A DNA stretch of 64,000 nt, from NCBI RefSeq assembly GCF_003590095.1, contig NC_039479.1, positions 11,966,001 through 12,030,000 on the forward strand. The letters run 5' to 3'. Below are positions 45,168 through 56,254 of this stretch, piece after piece (position 1 is the stretch's first letter; every line of letters begins with the position of its first letter). Below the pieces are notes generated by a model. That model was not told the DNA's origin and made no database searches. It saw only the letters and a list, made by a program, of their open reading frames with translations. This DNA comes from Trichoplusia ni (lineage: Eukaryota; Arthropoda; Insecta; Lepidoptera; Noctuidae). A program made the position numbers and the translations under genes.

Positions 45168-45418
45168 TATGGTTCCGTCACCCAAAGGTGATAAACGGAA
45201 TCCTATGACTAAGGCGCCGTCTGTCTGTGACCAGTTTACTACTGAACAGTGATAGCTACAGAGTTGAAATGTTTATTGACGGTGGATTACTGTTGCCGCT
45301 ATCTAGACACGTGTTAAAATGGTTGCTACAGTCATAAAGTTGATGGGTGATTTGGTTTGGCAAATAATTTTATCAGCCCTTAGTGTCAGGAGTTCGACTA
45401 GCACTTGCCAGTTTTTTT
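45168..45418 (+). repeat. Repeat family X copy
   Basis: It runs from TATGGTTCCGTCACCC through AACGGAATCCTATGACTAAGG, GAACAGTGATAGCTACAGAG and TTACTGTTGCCGCTAT to CGACTAGCACTTGCCAG. The order of landmarks matches the other X copies. Confidence 0.65.
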
Positions 45419-47354
45419 TAACATCAAAGCACTTTACGTCCACATAGTTGGAACGTCCCAAATTGTTTTATTGTATCACCCATCAGTTCAGCCGAGGGCG
45501 AGATACCAGCGTCCAGATTTACAACGTACTTAGCGTGGCAAATGTATGGGATTAGCATTACAAATTAGACCGTCCTTGTTTAGCTAGCAATCCTGAAATC
45601 CTTTTTAACTGTAGATAAATTGAAACCGTGACGCTATCTGTTTTATGGACGCGAGTAATGGAGGATTATTTGCGAAAGATTGTAAATAAGTAACGTTAAA
45701 AGACATCGCTTCGTCGTATTTTAAGCGCAGTGTTTTGGGGATGCTTCTTTTGAGTAGATATTATATTGTAGTTAATACAGTAAGTTTATAGAATAGGTTT
45801 CACAGAGTCAAATTTCAAATACTGCTTCATTATCATCATCATTGTGGAATATAGTGTTTATAAATTAAATTAAAAGAAAATCGTCTCCAATTTGAATTCA
45901 GAACGTCCTACCAAATGGCAAATTCCAAACTGACCATCTTTTTACATCCTTCTTTTGTCCCGTCTTCCTTCATTCCGCCATTCACCCACACATACCTCTC
46001 TTTCTCGTATTTCTGTTTGCCTTGTATAACCCACAGCTGGGTATAGACCTCCTTTTGTTTACGCTCTTCTCCTTTGCTTCTTGCCCTTCGCATACATCCT
46101 ATTCCTGCTATCTTTATCCTCTATCCTCGTCTACTATAAAATACTGCTCGTGTACCTAGCACATGAAAATTTACATATTTCTCCAAGAATGCAACCGTCT
46201 TTCTCAAAAAATGATGACCAAAACCATAAGATATGGATTTGACAACTTTTTTCTATACAGAAACCATATTTTTTATTGTCTAGTTTTGTTTTTCCTTGAT
46301 TTTCATCCCCTGACTTCGTATTTAAGTTTTAGAGTTAGTATAAACATTCTGTAGATACGGTACGAAAATCTAATTGTAAATACCGAAATCAATATTGTTT
46401 GTATAAATGAATGGTTAAGCGTATTTCACATTTCAAAACAGAAATTAATTAATTCGAGCAAATAGGATTTAAAAAATAGGTCAATTAATATTTGTGTTTG
46501 CGTATGCATGGCGGGAGTTAAGGTTTTATTTGTTGCATCATAAAATGTGGCGAAGAATATTTACCTATAGCTTTGCATTTAAATTTTTAGTAACAAACTA
46601 ATTAGAAGGTCTTTTGCCACTGTTGAAAGTAATATTGTGACTGTTGTGGGAAGGTGACAGCGAATTACAACGCGGGGAGCGACGTCTCTTTTATACAATT
46701 GTAGTAATAAAACCCACTTTATGATAGCAGTTATTCGCCTAAACTCAAAGAGCATTATTAATTTAAGGACATAATAGAACCTATTAATCATTAAGTGTCG
46801 TCAAATTAAACTGTTATAAAAAATCCAGAGAGAAATGGAGAAAATGTAAAATAAAAAACTTATGATTGTCTTTACATCCTGTGTCCGTAAAATACGTATT
46901 CTTGGACAGTTCCTTATGAGAACTGAATAACGTTTTTCGTTTAGTCTTTTCATTAGAACTAAATACTTTTAAATTAATGTTTAGAATTTTCTTCTCTCTC
47001 ACAAGAAAAAAAAATACTTTATTGAAATTTGGCTTTTAAGCAGCTTTATTAAAGTCAATTTACAATGAACAGCACTCAAATTTACCCACCGCTACCGCTA
47101 ACGCTCATTCAACCGCTACCGCCATTTCTCTTGCTACCTTAGATATCAGCAACAGCTTTTTGCCTGATTTCTTGACTGATATGTTACATTGAATGTCAGA
47201 TAACCGAAATAAATGAGATAAAGAGATCAGATCCTGTAAATGTTCAGTGACGCGTTAGTGGACGGATCAATCGGGGTGACGGAATTTTATTACAAGGTAA
47301 CGTAGATTTTTGTTTTGGCATGAAGGAAATAAGGAAGCAGAATAAAATCCGCAA
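45419..47354. other. Intergenic sequence, no gene seen
   Basis: A 61-codon minus frame at 45908-46093, rich in Lys, Glu and Arg, sits in a CT-rich stretch; I do not recognise it and give it no gene status. Nothing else stands out. Confidence 0.4.
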
Positions 47355-47660
47355 TGCGAGTCGGACGTGATACACGCGGTTCTGTACAAATAGACAGACA
47401 AATCGGTTGGGTGGAAAAAAAAATCCGCGTACCTTATTTGCCATCTCTACAATTTGTGACCGTAAGAGCCGTTTCTTAAACTAGATCTGCATTTGTTGTT
47501 ATAGTGGTAGAAGAAATTCTTAATCTGTTAAAAAAAATAAGTTGTGCTATCAGGGTTCATGCAATACCTACAACCTGAAGACAGACGGTCGTACAGACAT
47601 TGTAGCCTCAGTAAAATAGTTCCATTTTATTCTTCGGGTACAGAACCCTAAAAGTTATAC
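47355..47660 (-). repeat. Repeat family X copy, minus strand, in two parts
   Basis: On the minus strand the head TTTTAGGGTTCTGTACCCG, GAGGCTACAATG and CTGTCTTCAGGTTG lies at 47530-47660. The tail CTATTTGTACAGAACCGCG and ATCACGTCCGACTCGC lies at 47355-47400. The middle is unrecognisable or replaced. Confidence 0.5.
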
Positions 47661-48699
47661 AGTAGATTGCACATCAGCGACAAGTAAATTTTATGATCAT
47701 CTTTATTGCAAAGCACTAGAGTACATTTTTCCGTGTCACCAGCATGTGGTTTATGCGAGCATTATTTCAGAGATTCACTCTACAACAGTACAGCTTTTTA
47801 CGAGATTAAACCGATTTGTTTAACTATCTTGTTGGTACAGTATCCTGTTGACGTTATCAGTTTCGACCGAGTGTTGTTTGTTTAGGGGCCTCGATGTATT
47901 TTTATGAAAATCAACTTCATATTTTACGTTGGTGAAATTTGGATATAAATCATTTCTATACTGTCATTATTTTATTACGTTACTTTCGGATTTGTATTTC
48001 TCCTTGTTGTTTGTACTGGTTATAGTAGGTTTTTATTTTAATTCTTCAAATCTTTATCTACGATATTAATTATTCAACTTTTTACTTAGTCATGGCCTTG
48101 AATGTTAAGAATCGTTCTCTTTTAAATTAAAAATTAAAAGATAAAAAAAACTTTAAAGAGAATATCATTTTCAATTAATTACAGACAAATAGTTATCGAA
48201 GTAAATTTATTAAGAATCATTTTAATACAATATTAAAAAAAGTACCTTAAAACATTCCTATTTCTAAATAATAAACATTTTCTAAATTGCCTGTTGATCT
48301 TGCTTCAAAACATTATAGTGTAACAGGAAGATCTAATTTACAACCCCTGGAAGCTTCCCGTTTGTGAAAAATCAAGTCAGAAAATTTGATAAACTCCGCA
48401 GAAAATGATGAAAAGACTCTCGTCACGTAAAAGACCAAGTTTATTACGCCCCGAGATAACAGAGACTCAAAGTTAATGTACAGTTTAAAAGAAATCTTGT
48501 TTTGTTGACAGAAAAACACGGCTCTCTGTCTTCTGTTAAGCAAATGAAATTTTGGAACTAAATTAAAGTTTGTCATTGGCTTTCCCCTTTTTTTCAGGTG
48601 TCGTAATATTTCTTAATCCATTTTCTTTTGTATTTATGTTTATTTCAGATTTTAGGTTGATTCAGAAATCCGTTAAATAATGACTTTTGTCGACTGAGT

Positions 48700-48795
48700 G
48701 ATAGTGGATTCCTTGTAGGACAAGCATTTGTGTGATCCACGAATACATGTTCTGAGTGTGCACGTGATTTGAATGTTTGTTAAACCCCACAAAAA
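48700..48795 (+). mobile_element. SINE family A fragment
   Basis: It keeps GTAGGACAAGCATTTGTGTG, ATCCACGAATACATGTTCTG and GTGATTTGAATGTTTGTTAA. Both the tRNA-like head and the GCGACACAAG tail are missing. Confidence 0.65.
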
Positions 48796-48993
48796 AACTT
48801 GCTCATAAGTTTTGAATGTTGAAATGAAAAAAAGTTTTGGTATTATTACTTAAAACAAAAGAGAAACTATTCAAGTAAACATAATCACCAATATCTGCCC
48901 CTCGGGGCAACTATACATACATTAACAGAAGCGATTTCCCGTATAAAATATACTTCCGCATGGTGGGTTCAATGTATTGAATTATTAATGCCC

Positions 48994-49278
48994 TCAAACA
49001 CGAACTGTTTGATTTGAAAACGGTTCAATCTGAGGATTCGGCAAAATTACAGTCACGTGTAAAGTGTTCAACGAACCAGGGACAGGGCTGTCGGCGACGG
49101 TACTAACGTTGAAAACATTGCAGGGAAAAAGGTGTTGGAATTTTTTGCGATAGTTTTTGCTCCACTGGTCGATGTTTTGTCGGCTGTGAGGAAAATTTGG
49201 GACGGCGGAACATAGCGTTCTGTTATTTTTGTATTGATCTTCGAAATCAAACTGGATTTCCACGGTCAGATTAGTCTC
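48994..49278 (-). CDS. Unrecognised protein-like reading frame, possible last exon
   Basis: About 92 codons read TNLTVEIQFDFED, then CSAVPNFPHSRQNIDQWSKN, and end IEPFSNQTVRV before TGA. Composition is protein-like: mixed hydrophobic and polar residues, several N-glycosylation sequons (NLT, NRT, NVST, NQT), two Cys, and many codons ending in C or G, unlike the AT-rich surroundings. There is no signal peptide and no good upstream ATG; an AG just before ACTAATCTGACC at 49278 could be a splice acceptor, though its pyrimidine tract is poor. It may be the last exon of a secreted or membrane protein whose other exons I cannot find, or a gene relic. I recognise no family. Confidence 0.35.
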   Translation of the reverse strand, partial: ETNLTVEIQFDFEDQYKNNRTLCSAVPNFPHSRQNIDQWSKNYRKKFQHLFPCNVFNVSTVADSPVPGSLNTLHVTVILPNPQIEPFSNQTVRV

Positions 49279-50509
49279 AAGCAAGTCATAGGTAGGTTTA
49301 ACTAGTTTATTTGTATGTATGTATTTTATTTGGTTTTAGCTTAACAGAAACGTTAAAACAAACTCAGGAGTTATCGATTTAAGTCTAGACAGTTGTTTTC
49401 ATATGAGTAAGCAAATGCAGTATTTTTCCTGGACTAGCCGCCTTTAGGTTTGAAAGAAACAACCAGATAAGTCAAAGCAGGCGGTAGGCATGCCTCAAAT
49501 AGCTCATGCGACTGAACCGTTTCCGTAAGGAGCTCACAACCCCATATAACAACCACATAATGTCAGACAATAACCTCCTCCAATCACAAGATTGTGTTTA
49601 ATATGGTTAAAAATATGTAGTCAATTAAAATAGACCTGCTTAATGTTTACAATTACAACTTGTAATTCAATACCTATTCATCAGTTCTGAACGAACCTTT
49701 CCAAGAGACGGAGTTTGTCAAGTTGATATTTATAATAATTGAATTTGTCATCTCAATACACGTTGACTACAGTTAATAAGGTAATTAGATGAAGGGCTCC
49801 CACTTAATTGCATTATTGAGCATACATGCGACACAATGTGTGCTTGAAGTTACATTGTTACGGAACATTCGATTTTAATTAATGTTCATTTTATCGGATC
49901 AACTGTATTTTCTGACGCCATATTGTTTTTAGAGATTATACCTACTAGGGTGAAAGCAAACTGTGTCGATTACAAAAAAATTGTAATTTCAACAATTTTC
50001 ATTTATAATGTTTCTGGTAAAATAATAACTGGTCAATTGTTTTTTTTTGTTTTTTTCTCATCCTCACACAATGTGGGATGTCTCTATTTTAGAATCTACC
50101 TGAATAAATATTGCGATATTTAGTGTTATAAATCAGTTTTATTGTCCTCTTTCTTAATAAAACAAATTTCTCATTATTTTCTTAGATTTCGAGTTCTTCA
50201 GTAATTATTAAAAATAAATCATAGATAAGTAACTAGATCATGTTGTATAAGAGTACAGCTGTTATTTATCGAACCGGTAAATCCAGCATTATAGCATTGC
50301 AACATAGTTTTATTTATTCTGCCTCCTTAGACAGAATTTCAAGCTCCAGTAACTGAATACGAGATACGTCGGTAAAATGCGTGGAAATGACATTTATCTG
50401 TTTCTTGGATGGTTTAGTAAAGTGATAGAAAAGAAAAGATTTGTTAATCTATGCGTAAGTTGTGAAGAATGTTAATGTTGTGTAATAATGGAAAAAAAAT
50501 ACTTATTTA

Positions 50510-50625
50510 TTTTTCGGGTATAACTCGAATGGTTTCGGACCCAATCAGTGTCTTTTATTATGAGCTGACGCGGCGACTGGGTCCCGCTGAATACGCGTGA
50601 GTATAACCTCATTAAATAAATACTT
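50510..50625 (-). repeat. Repeat family Y copy, minus strand
   Basis: On the minus strand it matches family Y in part: CGCGTCAGCTCATAATAAA, TTGGGTCCGAAACCATTCG and a separated ATACTCACGCGTATTC block. The latter is in the opposite arrangement to other copies, so the copy looks rearranged. Confidence 0.4.
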
Positions 50626-50977
50626 AAAAGCCATTTTTCCTCAAATAAAACATCATTAAATACTAATCCCTGATCTATTTTCAAATATTATTTTAAAGTT
50701 CCTCACATACTATTAACTAAAAGAGTACATGCCGATTGGAAAGACGTTTCTAATTAATTGAACAATACTAAGAATCCATTACAGAAGCTGGCATTGCGGG
50801 TGCACGGCAGTCGGCGCCAAGTTCCAAACGCTCTGAAGATAAATAGCTGCTTGCACACGCTGTCGTTAATTGCGTCTGGCAAGCACATGGCCTTAAGTGC
50901 TCAACAAATGTAGCTTTTTATAATAGCTGTTAACTAATGAGTTTCTTACGTTTTCTAGATAGTTGATACTTGTGGTT

Positions 50978-51300
50978 TTCGGGTTCCGTACTGAAAAAAT
51001 CAGATGCGGAACCCAAATACTGAGTGTCCGTTATCTGTCCGTCTTAAGGCTGTGTACCCTATGAACAGTGTAGCCATCACTCCAATATTAATAAAATTAA
51101 AGATAGGTTAATCAAAGTTGTTACTGTCATAAATATGCTGGTAGGTCACAAATAAGTGTGAAAGTACCTTCTAATTTATTCTTGACCTTAACTGATAGTA
51201 ATTCATGCGGTAACAGCAGCTACAAACTATTTTTTTATGTCATATAAAAAATAGTTTTGCAAAACATTTGTTTATCTTTAGCCTATTTGTACGGGCTTTG
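50978..51300 (+). repeat. Repeat family X copy
   Basis: It starts TCGGGTTCCGTACTGAAAAA, has GGAACCCAAATACTGAG, GTCCGTTATCTGTCCG, GGTTAATCAAAGTTGTTACT and ends near CTATTTGTACGGGC. It is diverged and carries small insertions. Confidence 0.6.
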
Positions 51301-51539
51301 CACTTTCTTCGATAAACGGTTTTTTCTTCTCTTTTCTGGGTTGATAATTGTGTTTCCAGAAGGTCGGTGTATTTTTCTAACATATGTGAGAATGTATGTA
51401 TTTTTATTATAAGGTATATAATGTTTAGAATTTAATTTCCATCGTTTTCAAAGCAAGATACGGGAAGTTCTTCTAATGAATTCAGTATTGAACTGGCACC
51501 GATGGATATCCTTAAACCCTATATCCTTAAAGATGGGTG

Positions 51540-51700
51540 TTTACAGTTTCACATGTTTGTCTGTCCGTCTGTGGCATTAAAGCTCCCAAACTAAGTGAGC
51601 TATTTCAATTTAGTTTGTTTTGCATTAAAGTTGAATGTTTTAGACATGTTTGATAGAAATCGAAAGAAAGAGATTTCTATCTTAGCTTCGTTTAATGGGA
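51540..51700 (+). repeat. Repeat W copy
   Basis: CACATGTTTGTCTGTCCGTC, AAAGCTCCCAAACTAAGTGA, GAATGTTTTAGACATGTTTG and AAATCG lie in the same order as a segment inside every large Helitron of the window (for example 5705-5825). It has no coding capacity. Confidence 0.5.
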
Positions 51701-52869
51701 AATTGCTGATGGATTATGATAGTTTTATCTTGTTTTTTACCTTAAATTAATAATACAAAATCAAAATCTTAAATGCTATGAAATTTTTCTGTAAAATAAA
51801 ACCATAGTCGCTTCTTTTGCAATTCAAGTAGCACTTCGTTATGCGATAACACACGTCTGTTATCTGTTGAGCTGAGCTGCTCTATAATGCGTGGTCACGT
51901 CCAGGCGCGAGGAATTATCATAATGAAAGAAAAGCACTCGGACTCGGGACTCTTACACTTTGAATTGAAAGAGGATTTATCTCAAGTGATATCTGGGTGC
52001 TGTACATACACGTGCACAAACGTATACGCTTTTATGTATAAGCTAGTGAACTATGCTTTGAATTGAAATTTGTTTCTAGTATAATAGTTGGGAGTTGTTC
52101 CTATAAATACTACTCTTTTCATGTCAGTATTATCAAAAATGTTTGGCATATTAACATTGAAAATAAAATACCATAATATGCCATTGTGATATTGCAACAA
52201 TTTCAGAATTTGACTACCTGAATGTATTAAAAACTTAAATTAGTTCTCACATATTTACATATAACGTACGGCTGATGTATCGAAAATTGATAATTGGAAG
52301 TGTTGTTCATAAATACCAAAATTAATCCTTTTCCAAAAAATGCCTGTCTCTATAAATCTCGATAGTCTATTGTTTATTTTTATAGTACCCGAGCGAGTTG
52401 ATAGAATAAATATGAAATAAATACTCCAACACAAAGCTGGATCATCGGCATAGTTTCGAATGCAATAGATTAAATTTAGTTGTCGGCAACAAAGCTTTCG
52501 ATATTCTGAAATTTATTTGACGTAGGAATGAATAATAGTTTGTTGTGGTTGTTTCAAAAGTGAGCTGTTTGTTTTGGATACATAATGATAGAAATAATAA
52601 AAAATATTTGACAATAATGACTTGCCCCTGGGATGTCGGCTACTTACAAAATTGCTTATATTTTTTTGAAATTGGACCCCCATTCATGAGCTAAACTGGA
52701 CTGAATTCAATTCAGCTTTTCGGACAAAAAAATGGACCGAAAGACAGACAGAAAAGCTCACATGATTTCTCAGGTGCTCATTTCCTCATTCGTATCTAAC
52801 AATTCTAATCAAGCCTATATTTCACTCCTACAAATGAACGTATAAACAGTTTGTTTGAAAGCAAGTTGC

Positions 52870-53110
52870 AACTTTTCCTTTCACCGCTAAGCCACACAGG
52901 GATCCCACGCCTTTAGATTGCCGTCACAGGCAGTCCATTCATATCTGCACCGTGTGAGGATTACCAACCCTCTGGCAATCGGCAATCAGTCAATACGACC
53001 CCCTTTGACTGCACCGCGTTCTGTATGAAAGCTTCATACTCGTACACTGGATGACCACATAATAGCTGGTGCCATTAGCTCGCTCATAACGAGACCGTGC
53101 AGTTGGTAAT
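52870..53110. other. GC-richer non-coding block
   Basis: About 240 bases of clearly more balanced composition than the flanks, with TGCACCGTGTGAGGATTACC and CACTGGATGACCACATAATA. No long reading frame, tRNA fold or repeat signature is seen. It could be a conserved regulatory element. This is inferred from composition alone. Confidence 0.25.
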
Positions 53111-53877
53111 TATGTATGCTGCAAACTTCGCCTCAACCGTTTTAAGCTGAAACCAGAATTAAAGTTTCATAGTTATGTTCGGGACTGAATTAAATGATTT
53201 TAGAGATTATTTTTGACTTTTATTATAGCTAAGTGTAAACTACTTGAAATTGTTATCATTTATGGAGTATGTTTGTAGAGGAAAGATCTTGTTATAAATT
53301 GGCAAATGAAAGCTCCCAATTTTTTTTTAACGTTTTTCTTAAACTCCTTAATGCAGAGTGGAGTCTGCATGGAGACTGGCCAACTCACTTTTATTATGCC
53401 AATTTCCGCGCTAAGGAATGTGACCACTATACTCCATTCTCTTTGGGAATAGGTACCCACTTGTGACCAAGACTTCTTTCGTGCGTCGAGACTTTGACAC
53501 GACTGGACTAAGTGGACTAAAACTAACTTACATAATATAACTGCCTTTTACCGCAAAACTTTCTCAACATTCAAACCATAAATTTCAACTGTGCTTGCCA
53601 GTATCTAATAAAGTTGCCACCATTTATCAATATTCAAATAAACACACATCACATTCGCAGTTTCGTCCCTGTACCGACAATATTAAAAACCTTGAATAGA
53701 ACGTATCGTACGGTTGGAGCGCGTGTAAAATAAGCAATAAATATTGCTGAATGATGTATGGGATCATATTTATTTGGAAAGCTAAGCCCCTATAAATCAG
53801 TATAGGCGTGAGCGTTTTATCCAACTTCTTTTGAATATACTGTTTGTTTATTTGTTCGCTGTTTTTTGCTACTTTTT

Positions 53878-54425
53878 AGGGTTCCTTGGGAAATGGGAAA
53901 GGTAAAAATAAAACCCTATTACTGAGGCTTCTCTGCCGTCTGTCTGCCACCCGGCTGAATCTTGAATTATGTTAGCTAGACATGTTTTTACAACTTATTA
54001 TGAACGCGAAAGATGTATGGATGTTTGTTACTCTTTCACTCAAAAATCACTGAATGAATTTTCATGATATTCGGTGCAAAAGTAGGTTATAGCTTGGAAG
54101 AACGTGGGGTACTTTTTATTCGAGTTATAAAACAAGAATATGTTTTCCAGCAATATTCGATGACCACGCAGGCGGAGCCGCAACCTACTGCTATAACAAC
54201 AAGAAATGACAAAAAGAAATTGTTACCGTAGTAAATTTCTATGTAAGAAATAAATTTAAACCCACGGAACCCTCATAGACCAGTCTCTCACATAGGTGGA
54301 ACTCAAGTTGTTTCTATCTTACAGTGTTAAGTTACTTTAAGGCCTATTGTGAAGAGATAATAAATGATTTATTTATTTATTTATTATTATAGATGCGAGT
54401 CTGACTCGCACTTGACCGATTTTAT
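53878..54425 (+). repeat. Repeat family X copy interrupted by other repeats
   Basis: The head AGGGTTCCTTGGGAAATGGG, AACCCTATTACTGAGGC, GCCGTCTGTCTGCCACCC stops near 53990. CTGCTATAACAACAAGAAA resumes at 54188. The tail ATGCGAGTCTGACTCGCACT lies at 54393-54412 after an ATTT-rich insertion. The first gap is filled by a family Z element. Confidence 0.65.
53993..54185 (+). repeat. Family Z element nested in repeat X
   Basis: It starts TTATGAACGCGAAAGATG, carries ACTCTTTCACTCAAAAATCA and CTGAATGAATTTTCATGATA, and ends ACGCAGGCGGAGCCGCAAC. It matches the layout of the 61620-61835 element and splits the X copy cleanly, so it is younger than that X insertion. Confidence 0.6.
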
Positions 54426-55406
54426 TTAGTTGCCAAGAGCATTTCGTATTGAAGGCCGATAGAGTTGTTGGCGTGGAAACAAAACAAGCAAACAGGATTT
54501 TGATACAAATGTTTCTGAAATAACTTCTAAATATTATTTTCTCTTCACGATGTTAAAGTTTTTATTAAAGTAATGTGTGTGTATTTTTCTTTTGCTCTAT
54601 ACCTGAAAATAGTGTATTTGAAAGTTACAATTTCAGACTCTGCCAGATTCTGTGTTTTGGTCATTGCCCATGCTGTTATTCATACATATTTGTCAGTCAT
54701 CACGGGAAGTTAATGTAGCGAGAAAAGCCTGACAACTAGTAAGGGTAAGTATCGTATTACCTAGGTAAAAGGTTGAAAAGGTTGAATAGGCAGTCCCTCC
54801 TTGTAAAACACTGGTACTTGGCTGAATCTGGTTAGGCTGGAAGCCAGCATAGGTAGTATGCCAGCAATGCTAATATTGTCAGGTATAAAAACTCAGAGAA
54901 TTTAATAATCTAATTTACGTAGAGATTTTTGTACCAAATTATGAATAATGTCAAGCAATTGTTAGTCTTATTCTAATTTATAATTCAAAAGTTTTGGACA
55001 TATTTTGTAAGGCTTCTTATTTTCAGAGCGTATAATATTTAAGTAGCCTAAAATATTAACTTATTTTTTAATAAACTTGGGCGAGATCTGTTTGAATTCT
55101 ATGCTCTGAGGATTTAATATAATTGTGTACAAAATACAAATGTTCATAAATGATTTTGTTGTTATTATGATATTATTTGTGAGATTGAAGGTCTTTGAGA
55201 GAAATATATTTTTTCACATTCAATAAGGCTTTATATTAATTACATTTATATGCGAATTGGTGCCTATTGTTGTTGATATTATTATTTAATCTACACAGAT
55301 TATTTCTGAAATATTGAATAGAGGTTTTGTTTCGTTTGTTTTATTTTTGGTATACAAAACTGAATGTTATCTTCATTCCTTCCTAACTTCGAAATACTAC
55401 AAGAAA

Positions 55407-55463
55407 CAAGCCAAGTGCGGGTCACACTCACGACAGTGATGTTTCCGCACAAATAGGCTGAAT
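55407..55463 (-). repeat. Repeat family X tail remnant
   Basis: On the minus strand it reads CCTATTTGTGCGGAAACATC, then GAGTGTGACCCGCACTTGGC, the family X tail. Nothing of the head remains. Confidence 0.5.
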
Positions 55464-55571
55464 AATAACAAAGCAACAGAAATTAGTCACTTATCAAATT
55501 TACGACCATTCCAATCTTTGTTAATTTTCATTATTTTCTATTATAGCGGCAACATATTATTATCTTTTTTT

Positions 55572-55730
55572 ACGAGTCCCACACTTTTACAAACATTCAA
55601 GTCACATGCACAAAGACACCCAGACACACCCATGCGTGAATCCAAACGCTTGTTCTGGTATTTGTAGGGTCTTGGTTTGGCGTGGTGACCTCAAACTGCA
55701 CAGATAGCCGAGTGGCTATCCGTGCAGTCA
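55572..55730 (-). mobile_element. SINE family A, minus strand, with foldback head
   Basis: The minus-strand body has GAGGTCACCACGCCAAACC, GAACAAGCGTTTGG, GTGTCTTTGTGCATGTGACT and TGAATGTTTGTAAAAG. Its 5-prime head is abnormal: CTGCACAGATAGCC at 55696-55709 is repeated inverted as GGCTATCCGTGCAG at 55714-55727 (13 of 14 paired), so the A-box sequence is present in both orientations. Confidence 0.7.
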
Positions 55731-56254
55731 ACAAATAAATCATGGTCAAGTCAGACGGATGGGAAGACATTAGATCCTTAGTAATAAAGTCCCGTTACAC
55801 CCTTGCGTACTTAACCCTAAAATCAACAAACTCTAAATGGACTTTTTCTTTCTTAATTCGAAGTCAAGTAACCACATGCATTTAGGAACACACAAAAGTT
55901 TGCTCGTGTTTACTTTTCTAACTAGAAGCCACCTCGTACGATCCTCAAAAAGTGAGATGCTGACAAAAATAATGTTTATACCAGCAAATAACTGAAGCAT
56001 GAAATAAAGGGAGGCATTATATCAAAGGCGTTTAAAGGCTCACTGGATCAAAGATGTTCTTTTGTTTGTGCCTTTGTTATGCTCACGTAAGGCTTGAGTT
56101 TCAATGTGTGAATGTTAGGCGCGAACGTGGTTTTAATTAATTTCGCCGACCCTAACAATATTTGGCCTCTGCTGTGCTTCAAAGAGGGATGTAGGGATGA
56201 ATTTTAAATTTGCTGGTTTTTTGGTAGCGGTAAACATTTTTTGTGTAATATGTG

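Noticed and set aside
45908..46093. Lys/Glu/Arg-rich 61-codon minus frame
   Set aside because: It arises from a CT-rich stretch of biased composition and matches no family I know.
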